Shown: positions 56,244 through 64,000 of the stretch, one piece after another
Position numbering within the stretch: position 1 is the first letter of the stretch
Layout of the letters: every line of letters begins with the position of its first letter
NCBI GenBank assembly: GCA_032358165.1
Contig: JAALGY010000028.1
Location: 62,001 to 126,000 of the forward strand
Length of the DNA stretch: 64,000 nt
Direction of reading: 5' to 3'
Origin: Diplosphaera chodatii
Taxonomy: Eukaryota; Chlorophyta; Trebouxiophyceae; Prasiolales; Stichococcaceae
The notes under the pieces: model-generated
The model's input: the letters and a program-made list of their open reading frames with translations, nothing else
Told to the model about the DNA's origin: nothing
Database searches by the model: none
Made by a program: the position numbers and the translations under genes

Positions 56244-57244
56244 GCTGCGCACCGCCAGGTGCCTACAGCGGGCCGTCAGCCGCGGGGGACGGCATGTGTC
56301 GGCCGCATGATCACTGCTGACCCGGCCAGCACGGAGCCTGGTCACCGTTCCACGACGTCAGCTGCTGACCATCCACTTGGGACACTACTGTGTACGTGCT
56401 GCCTCCAGCTCGTACCCTACCATCTGCACACCCTGATTGGGCCGCAAGCAGTTTCAATCTGTACCCTGCTGCCGGGCGCTGCCTGTAAAGGCAGGGGCTG
56501 ACGCCGTGAGGTTGGTAAGCGATTCCCGCTTGGACCCCACTTCAGCCCGGTGCCGATTGAATTCCGCGTCGCGTGCGGTACTGATATTTGCAAACGGTTC
56601 CTCCCGACTCAGGTCAGCTGCATAAGCCTGATGTGAGCCACCCTGCGCCGTGCCCGCTGTGTGCTACGGCTGCCACCTGTGGTACCTGCTGCGCTGGCGA
56701 GGCAGCCCAAAGTTCAGAGGGAGGCAAGGTGCCGACTCGTTCAGAGCGCCCCTTTCCAGCTTTGATCGGGAGCTCATGCGAAAAGGCATGGTGCCTTTCA
56801 CACGCCAGGTCTGATGACTACGCGGCCAGGAGATAAGCCACACAATGTTTGCAGCTAGCGACAGAGTATCGATCACTTTGATGTATGCATGAGTGCTTGC
56901 GCGATGCTGCTGCTGCTTGGGATTTATTAGCGAACACCTTGTGCACCCACGATGGCATCCCTGGCCGTGGCGGATGTTCCCCGCTGCCAGCGCACCGCAG
57001 AGCTGCCCTGTGGCGGCACAGCAAAGTACTTACAGCCTCTGCATCACGTAGCGCCCTTTACATCCGCCAGGCGGCGCCGGTCACCACTGCTGCAATGTGC
57101 GGACACTTCCTTGTGTGCAAGAGATTGAATAGATGCAAGCAGAGTCTGTCTGCACCCCCGATCATTGAAGCAGTGCTGCCATCTCTTGGGCGACTATGAC
57201 ATGCGATTAGCGCGCGCAGAGTCAGTGAAACTTCTCTTGATCTG
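56244..57244. promoter_or_regulatory. Divergent intergenic region, 1202-residue gene / CBM20 gene
   Basis: About 1 kb between two divergent start codons. It has no exon chain, and both promoters are expected here. The first ~100 bp could be coding if the minus-strand gene starts at 56345. Confidence 0.45.
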
Positions 57245-60200
57245 GTGTCGTCAGTGTCGATGCTTCGCTTTGGCCAATCACAGACGCTAGTGCAGTCGCA
57301 GCCCAACTATGTCACAGCATCATGGAACCGTAGTGTCCAAGTCAGCTTTGCCAGCAGCAGGCATGTGCTGCTTGGCACTTGCACCAGCAGCCGGCTCTCA
57401 TTGTCATCCTCAACGCTGCTGCAGGCCCCCCAGCGCATCGGCACGAAGGCGGCCGCAGGCAGCACAGATCGACGCAGGTACAGCCTGCAGACACGCGGAG
57501 GCCCTACCAGCCCTGTATGACCACGGAGGCTGCATGCAACATGCGGGACGTTGGCACCACATGCGATCTGCATGCTGGTCAACAGGATGCAGGCGGTGGC
57601 AGCTGCCTCTGCAGCAGCTGGCTCTGCAAAACAAGCTGAATGCAAGTTATGGCATGCAGGCAGCTGCGGCGGGCGGCAGCGGAGACAGCGGCAGCGGCAG
57701 CAGCGAGCCGGATGACCCCGAGCTCGGCGAGCCCGAGGTCCATGTCTTGTGCACTTCCTGTCGCTATACAGTACAGTTGTGATGACGAAGCCATGTTCCT
57801 ATCGTATAGCTTGACTCGCGTTATCCCTTTGCAGGAGCACGGCGAGAAGTCGCGCGTCCTCTTCCGCATGGCGCACGGCGTCGCGTTTGGCGAGCGGGTC
57901 AAGGTCGTCGGCGACGGCCCGGTGCTCGGCAGCTGGGACATCACGCAGGCGCCAGGTGGGTGCTCGTGCAGGTGGATGGCCTCAAAACCAGATGCAAATC
58001 TGATCGGCCAGTTCGTTGTGCCACCGGATGTCGGCTTGTGGCCGGCGCCTGACGAGCCTCCCGCGTGCTGCTGGCGCCTGCGGGCACGAGTCGCATGTGG
58101 GCTCTACCACAGCAATACGATCCGCTCGTGCCTGTGGGGTGAAATTATCATGCATTGGCGTATTCGTGTGTGACGCTTTCGCATGTGGCCCCCGCAGCCA
58201 TGAACTGGGGCGACGGCGACCACTGGACGCTGGAAGTAGACATCCCGGGCGGCTCCTACGACTTCAAGTTCGTGGTGCAGCGGGAGGGCGCCTCCAACGA
58301 CGACTCCGACTGGGAGGCCGGCGCCAACCGCTCGCTGTTCGTGAGTCGTGGCCTGCGGGGCTTTTGCATGCCTGCATGCATGACACTTGCATGTCTGCCA
58401 CAAAGCGCTGTTCCCGACAACACTGCATGGCGCCTGTTGTAAGCATGGTCAAGCTGCCCATGTGCACATGGAGACTGCACACATGACGGCGCTGTGTCGT
58501 GACGCCAGGTGCCCAACATGCCCACCAGCTCAGCCATCACCGTCAACGGCACGTGGTCCAACACCTCGTCGACCTTCCTGTCCATGAGGTGTGCAGCTGC
58601 TGCAACACTCTCTGCCCACGCCGCTCTCCCTGCCCTACATGAGCAGGCAGGTGCGGCTTGGGCACCCGGAAGAGCATGCAGCGCGGGGTCATGTCCGAAA
58701 TGTGTGCAATGTAGCGTATCGCGCTGACACCCTCGAGACACATGCCGTGCAGCCTGGATGATGACGACGATGAGCTGGAGGGCATCTGGCAGGCGGCCCT
58801 GGAGGGGGCGCAGCAGACCAAGGAGCCCGAGGCCGTGCGCTCCGCAGACCTGTCCGCTCTGGTGCGCTGGGGTTGGGGTTCAAATAGCTTTCTAAGGGCG
58901 TAATCTACCCGTTGTTCCCGTTGCTGTGGGCAGACCCTGCTCAGCTGAGCAGCTCAGCAGCCTGCCCCGCCCCGCCGCACTCCTGTCAGCAGCACACCTC
59001 CTGCTGCTGTGTCCCTTGGCTGCAGTAGAGCTGGTCGGCGTGCGGCACGGTAGTCTCCACTCGCAGGGGGCGCACCTGGTGAGCGGCCCACAGGACCTCA
59101 CCTGCACTGCACTGCAGGGCGCGGCCGGCGACGCTGACGTGGAGCCGCTGGCGACCGGCGAGCCGGGGACGGTGCAGACGCCGGCCGACCTGCCGCCCGC
59201 CACGGAGCTCCCCAGCGCCTCCGACGCCTCCTCCACCGACGCGTCGGACAGCGACGCGGACGGCGGCGGCGGCGGCGAGGCGCCCGAGCCTCCGGCCGAG
59301 CCGCGGTGCGTCCGCAGCATCACTTCAGGAGCTGCCTGCCAGACGGCAGCGCTCGCAGCTCAGCAAATATACGTAACCCTTGCGCGCTGCAGTGAGCTCA
59401 GCGCTGGTACTCTGACTGCGCAGGTCGAGCACCATCGACCATGGTGACGGCGATGGCACCAGGGGCGGCGGCGGCAGCCAAGGCAGCAGCGGCAATGGCA
59501 GCAGTGGGGCCAGCACCCCACTGGAGGCGGTTGCATCGCCGCTGGCAGCGGCAGCGGATTCCGCAGTCACGCAGGTGGATATGCATTTGCAGCCGTGAGG
59601 TCGTGATGCGCACGGCACGGCGCATGGTATGATGCTCTCGGCTGCAGCAGTTTCGACAAGCCCACGCTGTAGCTCGGCTGCACAGTCAGTGGCGGGTGCA
59701 TCAACCCCGTCCCATTCACACGCTGGTTGCTCTGGTCATCGCAAGCGTACCGTCGACAAATGTGAAGCGGCAATTCACTGCAGGTCATAAACACAGCAGT
59801 GGCCCCGGAAGTCGACACCGCCACCGAATCAGTCGGGGAGGTCATCGCTGCGGTCGCGGGCGTTGCTGCTACAGGGGTGGTGGCCTGGTCGCTGGCCACC
59901 CTGAAGGACACAGGTGCCAGCATGCACATGGTCTGCCAGACTCATGCAGCCCACGCTGGTTGGTGGTGCCTGCAACCTCAAAGCGCCCACGACCCATACA
60001 TTCCAGGAGCTCAATGGTGCCTCTGTACAGCACCTGCTGCCAGTGATGTTGCAAACTCACCAGGGATCATCAAGCAGAGCAGCTGCGGCTGCAGGGTGCT
60101 CAGTATATGTACACTGCTTTGTAGATGTGACTGCGTCCATCCTACACAGGCTGCGGGCTGCCGCCGGGACCCAGCGGCCTCCTGGGCGGGCTGGAGGGCG

Positions 60201-60809
60201 TGTCCTACCTGACGGTGGTCGGCCTCGCCGCCTGGCGCCTGTCAGCCCGCCTGCGAGGCAGCAGGTGGGTTGCTGAGCACGAGCGCCCCGCGGTGCAACG
60301 GCAGCCCGGCGCGGCTTGCGCCACGCATGCGGTGAAGCAGCTCTGCCCGCAGTTTGTGCACAGTCGCATGCGCTGCACACGTGTGCATGCGCTGGGCAGC
60401 TATGCAGTGCACTTAGGAAAGACCAGCGCCCCCAGTCTTCAGCAGGGCTGAGCAGGGTGTGGTGTGCCCGCAGCGGCGGCAGCGCCCCGACAGCGGGGCC
60501 CGGACTGCTGCTGAGCATGGCCGAGGGCGGTTCCTACGCCGCGATCGGCCTGGGCCTCGCAGTGCTGGCGCTGCAGGTCTGTGCAGCTGCTTGTGATGGG
60601 TTTGCCGTCCCGATGCAGTATCACCAGCAGCGGCTGCCATCTGCAGCGGTGTCCTGCACACCGAAGGCCTTGTTGTACACTGCGTGCACACGCCAATCAC
60701 GTCTGCTGGGCAGGTGTCTCAGCGGGGCTTTGTGCCCTCGGCGCTGCCGGACTCCCGGTGCTACGGGGAGGGCAGCGGCCCCGCCGCTCAGGTGTCGCCC
60801 CGCTCCTGA
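57245..60809 (+). CDS. CBM20 starch-binding protein with membrane segments
   Basis: Exons: 57245-57477, 57647-57737, 57835-57955, 58198-58340, 58509-58588, 58753-58861, 59031-59305, 59424-59574, 59784-59913, 60150-60264, 60474-60576, 60714-60809; 548 residues in frame. The first ~75 residues are Ser/Arg/Gln-rich without acids (MSSVSMLRFGQSQTLV...), typical of a chloroplast transit peptide. A CBM20 domain (~107-225) shows VLFRMAHGVAFGERVKVVGD, GPVLGSWDI, MNWGDGDHWTLEVDIPGG, YDFKFVV and WEAGANRSLFV with the conserved Trp residues. An acidic linker (DDDDDELEGIWQ) and a Ser/Gly/Asp-rich region follow. Three hydrophobic stretches come after: VGEVIAAVAGVAATGVVAWS, YLTVVGLAAWRL and YAAIGLGLAVLALQ. 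It probably binds starch in the plastid while attached to a membrane. The exon 2 acceptor (tgcaag) and the exon 7 acceptor are the weakest junctions. Confidence 0.8.
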
Positions 60810-60975
60810 CCCTGCTAGGTACACGTCTCCAGCCGCCTCACCTGTGCAGCCACCTCACCCCACTCGTTTGACCACAGCAGTAGGACCAGTTGGCGCCTTT
60901 TCAATAGAGTGTGGCTACTGTGGCCATCTGTGAGGTTGCAGCTTCTCGAAGCACCGGCCTGACTCTGGTTTGTGA
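60810..60975. promoter_or_regulatory. Short tandem intergenic region
   Basis: Only 166 bp between the CBM20 stop and the next start codon on the same strand. It must hold a 3' UTR and the next promoter, or the next gene starts at a later ATG (61138). Confidence 0.4.
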
Positions 60976-63915
60976 ATGCTGCAAACCAGCACATTACGGC
61001 GTAGATGCAGCAGTATGTTGACATCACGCTGCCTGCTGCAGGGGTCAGGAGCAGGGCGGTCAGGGGTCCTGCGCAGCGTTTCTGCTGCCGGCCTGAGACT
61101 GCCGCCGCTGCCGCCGCGTCCGTCGTCCGTCCCATTTGCGATGATGCCGGGCACCATCACTGGCTGCGACCAGGCCACGCAGTCTGCTGGCAGGATGTCC
61201 CAGCAGCCGCAGCAGTTACAGCAGCGGCAGCAGTCGCAGCGCCGGCCGCCGCAGCAGCCGCAGCAGCAGCCGCGGCCACGGCAGGAGCCCAGGGGGTGGA
61301 CTCAGGAACCTGGGGGCGGGGACGCCCACCCGCAGCAGGGCAGCCACCGCTGGGCTGCACTCCGGCAGAGGTTCTCGAGCTTGCAGCTGCCCCTCGCTGC
61401 TCTGCCGCAGCTGCCCGAGTCGGGCGCTGCCCCTGACGGCGCGCCCGCTCCCCCCCCAGGCACCGGTTCCCAGTTTGTCAGCACAGCAGACGCCGCCAAC
61501 CCCCCAGCCGCCCCAGCAGCCGCCTCAGCAGCCCCGGCGGCGGCGTCCCAGCCGGACGCCACGCCGGCCGCCGCCGCCGACGCCGGCGGCCCGCTGCCGC
61601 TGCTGCAGAAGCTGGTGGCCCCCCTGCCGCCGGCCGCGCCGCCGGTGGTGTCGGCCGCGCCGCTCGTGGCTGCCGTTGCGCCGCCGCCGGCCCCTGCGGC
61701 AGCGCAGCCCCCGCAGCCCCCAGCACTCCCGGGCCCCGGGGCCGTCGCCGCCCCGGCGCCTGCTGCGAGCGACCCCCCCGCAGCAGCGGGCCAAGGGGTG
61801 AAGCCGCCGCCGCCGCAGCCGCCAGCGCCAGTGCCGGCACAGCCCGCCGCTGTGGCGCCTCCCGCTCCCACCCCGCAGCAGAGGACGCCAGATGCGGCTG
61901 CGGCGCCAGCCGCGGCACGGCAGCCAGCAACAGAGGCGCCTGGCCAAGCGCCCAGTTTGGCAGCGCCGCCGCAGCCAAGTGCCGCGCAGCAGCCGGCGGC
62001 GAAGCAGGCGGCTGCCCCGGCAGATGCCACAGCCGCTGGCAAGGCAGCGTCTGTCACGCAGCCCGTAGAACCACAGCCGCCGCCGCCGCCGTCTCCAAAG
62101 GCAGCAGTAGCGGCGCCGCCACAGCGGCCAAAGGCAGCTGCCGAGGCAACAAAGCCTCCGCAACCGCAACAGCAGCCAACGGCAGCAGGAGAACCTTCGA
62201 AGCCTGCCGCGCCACCGCAGCAGCCAAAGGCAGCAGGGGAAGCTGCAAAGCCTGCCCAGCCGTCCCAGCAGCCGCAGCCCGCACAGAAGGTGCCCTCGGC
62301 AGCCCAGCCGTCGCCACAGCAGGCCAAGCCCCCGCCGCCGCAGCAGCCAAAGGCGCCCCCGCCGAAGCCGCCGAAGCCGCCGCCGCCGGCGACGCAGCAG
62401 CCGCCGGCGCCGCTGAAAAAGTCGCAGCAGCAGGGACCGCCCAAGAACGCGACCCCGCCCACTCGGCAGCCGGCGGCGCAGCCCGAGAGGGCCGGGCCGC
62501 CGCGCGAGCCGCTGCCGCCCGCGGCCGCCGCCGCCGCCGGCGTGGCGCAGCAGCTGCGGCAGGGCCTGAAGGCCGCGCAGGGCGACGCAGCGGAGAAGAT
62601 CACGGTGCGGGTCCAGCAGCTGGGCGCTTCCCTTGAGGCGGCGGTGGCGCCGCCCTCGGCACCAGCTCCCGCCGGGACCCCAGCAGCAGGCGGCAAGCCC
62701 GCCGCCGCCACGGCCGCCGGCAGCAGCGGCAAGGCCAGCGCCAGCGGCAGCAAGCCTGCGGGCGGCGCCGGCAAGCCCAAGGCCCCCCAGCTGCTGGCGG
62801 CGGCGCCGCCGCCGGCGCCGCAGGTCACGCGCGGCGGCCTGGTGCTGCGGCCCGATCCGCCGGTCCCGCCGTCGCTCATGGGCAGCCGCGCCGCCGCCGG
62901 CGGCGCGAGCGGCAGGGCCGCCGGCAAGCCTTCGACTCCGAAGGCAGCAGCGCGGCCCGCCGGCAAGCTGGCGGGGCAGCCGCCGAGCGCCGCCTCCCCG
63001 AAGCTGGCCGGCCTGGCCGCGGGGGCGGATGACGACGACGACGACGACGACGACGACGAGGCGAAGCCGCGCAAGCCGGACCGCTCGGCGGCCGCGGCGC
63101 GCACGGTGGCGATGATCGCCGACACGCTGGCGACGGGGTACCGGCGGCTGGGCGTCACGCTGGTCACGTTCGACTACCGCGGCGCGGCCGCCGCCGGGGC
63201 GCGCGCGGCGCTGGTGGCCATCCGCGACGCCGACTACGCCGAGTTCGGGCGCGCCGCCGGGGCGGCGGTGTCGGTGGGCATCCGGGGCGCGTCGGACGCG
63301 GCCACGGGCGCGTACGCGGCGCTGTACGGCCTGCAGCCGGCGGCGGTGCGGCAGGCGCTGAGCGATGCCTTCCTGGCCGCGGGCCGCCAGCTGGCGGACT
63401 TCTGGGCGTTTGTGCGGCGGGAGGTGCTGGAGCTGGGGCGCGGGGTGGAGGAGTTTGACGCGAAGCGGGAGCTGCAGCGGGCGGAGCAGGCGCTGCAGGG
63501 GGCGGAGCAGTTGCTGGAGTCCGAGCTGGACCCGGCGCAGAACCCCGCGCTGGCCTCCGCCGAGGCGGACATCTGGGAGGTGCTGAAGGCGGCGCTGGTG
63601 ACGAAGCCCTACGACGAGATCGTGGCGCCGGTCGGCAACCGGGTGCGGTCGGCGGCGGGGGCGGCTGCGGGGTGGCTGCAGTCGCGCGGCTTTGGCGGCG
63701 GGGAGAGCGGCAGGGGGACTGATGAGGGACTGGCAGAGGGGCAGGCGCCCGCAGTGCTGAAGGCGCCTGGGGCTGCGGTGAGCGGCAAGGCAGGGGAGCG
63801 CAGTGCCGCTGGTCAGCAGAGTGGGGGCGGCAGCGGAACGAGCGGCAGCAGCGGCAGCAGCGGCAGCGGGAGTGTTAGGTCTGGACAGGCGGCAGAGCCT
63901 GTGCCAGCGACATAG
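60976..63915 (+). CDS. Intronless Pro/Ala-rich protein with structured C-terminus
   Basis: Not recognised. One open frame of 979 residues. It starts with a basic, acid-free leader (MLQTSTLRRRCSSMLTSR), which could be a mitochondrial or plastid presequence; other in-frame starts are near 61138 (MMPGTITGCDQ). A Gln/Arg-rich block and ~500 residues of Pro/Ala/Lys/Gln (many KPPPP, QQPKA, PAQPSQQ units) follow. An Asp-rich run (DDDDDDDDDEAKPRKPDR) marks the start of a ~200-residue region of normal composition: RTVAMIADTLATGYRRLGVT, TFDYRGAAAAGARAALVAIR, YAALYGLQPAAVRQALSDAF, DFWAFVRREVLELGRGVEEF and a charged helix ALQGAEQLLESELD. It ends in a Gly/Ser tail. Downstream neighbours are outside the window. 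The antisense open frames over it are composition artefacts. Confidence 0.65.
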   Translation: MLQTSTLRRRCSSMLTSRCLLQGSGAGRSGVLRSVSAAGLRLPPLPPRPSSVPFAMMPGTITGCDQATQSAGRMSQQPQQLQQRQQSQRRPPQQPQQQPRPRQEPRGWTQEPGGGDAHPQQGSHRWAALRQRFSSLQLPLAALPQLPESGAAPDGAPAPPPGTGSQFVSTADAANPPAAPAAASAAPAAASQPDATPAAAADAGGPLPLLQKLVAPLPPAAPPVVSAAPLVAAVAPPPAPAAAQPPQPPALPGPGAVAAPAPAASDPPAAAGQGVKPPPPQPPAPVPAQPAAVAPPAPTPQQRTPDAAAAPAAARQPATEAPGQAPSLAAPPQPSAAQQPAAKQAAAPADATAAGKAASVTQPVEPQPPPPPSPKAAVAAPPQRPKAAAEATKPPQPQQQPTAAGEPSKPAAPPQQPKAAGEAAKPAQPSQQPQPAQKVPSAAQPSPQQAKPPPPQQPKAPPPKPPKPPPPATQQPPAPLKKSQQQGPPKNATPPTRQPAAQPERAGPPREPLPPAAAAAAGVAQQLRQGLKAAQGDAAEKITVRVQQLGASLEAAVAPPSAPAPAGTPAAGGKPAAATAAGSSGKASASGSKPAGGAGKPKAPQLLAAAPPPAPQVTRGGLVLRPDPPVPPSLMGSRAAAGGASGRAAGKPSTPKAAARPAGKLAGQPPSAASPKLAGLAAGADDDDDDDDDDEAKPRKPDRSAAAARTVAMIADTLATGYRRLGVTLVTFDYRGAAAAGARAALVAIRDADYAEFGRAAGAAVSVGIRGASDAATGAYAALYGLQPAAVRQALSDAFLAAGRQLADFWAFVRREVLELGRGVEEFDAKRELQRAEQALQGAEQLLESELDPAQNPALASAEADIWEVLKAALVTKPYDEIVAPVGNRVRSAAGAAAGWLQSRGFGGGESGRGTDEGLAEGQAPAVLKAPGAAVSGKAGERSAAGQQSGGGSGTSGSSGSSGSGSVRSGQAAEPVPAT
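63025..63063 (+). repeat. (GAC/GAT)n poly-aspartate tract
   Basis: Nine or ten consecutive Asp codons followed by Glu, separating the Pro/Ala-rich region from the structured C-terminus of the 979-residue protein. Confidence 0.85.
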
Positions 63916-64000
63916 ATTGGAAACATTGTTGATGCAGCAGAGGTGGATGATGAGCGGCTTTGACAGCACTGCTGATTTGCTGACTAGGTGTGAGTTTGTG
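63916..64000. other. Right edge, 3' flank
   Basis: Eighty-five bases after the last stop codon, presumably 3' UTR. No feature is visible. Confidence 0.5.

Noticed and set aside
61302..63969. Minus-strand open frames of 621 and 814 codons
   Set aside because: They lie antisense to the 979-residue gene and consist of Gly/Ala/Cys or Arg/Leu repeats produced by GC-rich codons read backwards; no domain-like sequence.

Overview
This is nuclear DNA from a GC-rich, intron-dense green alga (Chlorophyta; Chlorophyceae or Trebouxiophyceae cannot be separated from the sequence alone). The evidence is dense spliceosomal introns of about 100-400 nt with GT-AG (sometimes GC-AG) borders, high GC exons, long Ala/Gln/Pro/Gly-rich linkers, TTTAGGG-type telomere-like motifs, and plant/algal families such as a GT77 extensin-type arabinosyltransferase, a CBM20 starch-binding protein and a GAF-PAS-kinase. 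There is no operon logic, IS element, CRISPR array or viral gene. Gene models were built by hand by matching protein-like exons, splice sites and reading phase. Eleven larger models and two tentative small ones are described. Except for the YnfA-like gene (5' end open) and the single-exon gene, every model closes in frame from ATG to stop across all its junctions.

Layout: (1) 1122-1717 (-), a tentative 81-residue single-pass membrane protein. (2) 2683-7098 (-), complete GMP synthase in 14 exons. (3) 7837-9977 (+), mitochondrial ribosomal protein mL45/Tim44-like, divergent from GMP synthase. (4) 10408-14809 (-), a SET-domain methyltransferase with an N-terminal hydrophobic leader. (5) 15256-22799 (-), a 1382-residue Gln/Ala/Pro-rich protein in 15 exons. 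(6) 23668-30452 (+), an inward-rectifier type K+ channel with two consecutive Kir-type cytoplasmic domains. (7) 31120-31990 (+), a YnfA/UPF0060 small membrane protein. (8) 33005-40091 (+), a membrane-anchored GAF-PAS-protein kinase in 21 exons. (9) 40577-41503 (+), a tentative 149-residue protein. (10) 41635-48019 (+), a GT77 XEG113-like arabinosyltransferase in 18 exons. (11) 49200-56243 (-), a 1202-residue putative regulator. (12) 57245-60809 (+), a probably plastid-targeted CBM20 protein with C-terminal hydrophobic segments. (13) 60976-63915 (+), a 979-residue Pro/Ala-rich protein with a structured C-terminus and no intron.

The genes do not form one pathway: housekeeping genes (GMP synthase, mL45) sit beside signalling (GAF-PAS kinase, K+ channel), cell-wall (GT77) and starch (CBM20) genes. 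The most unusual features are: the duplicated Kir cytoplasmic domain; a repeated pattern in which an intron carries a diverged copy of the end of its own flanking exon (four introns of the kinase gene, one of mL45, one of the 1202-residue gene); telomere-like motifs clustered close to splice sites in several genes; a hairpin with an 18-bp uninterrupted stem covering a 3' splice site in the SET gene; several GC-AG introns; and a membrane-associated CBM20 protein.
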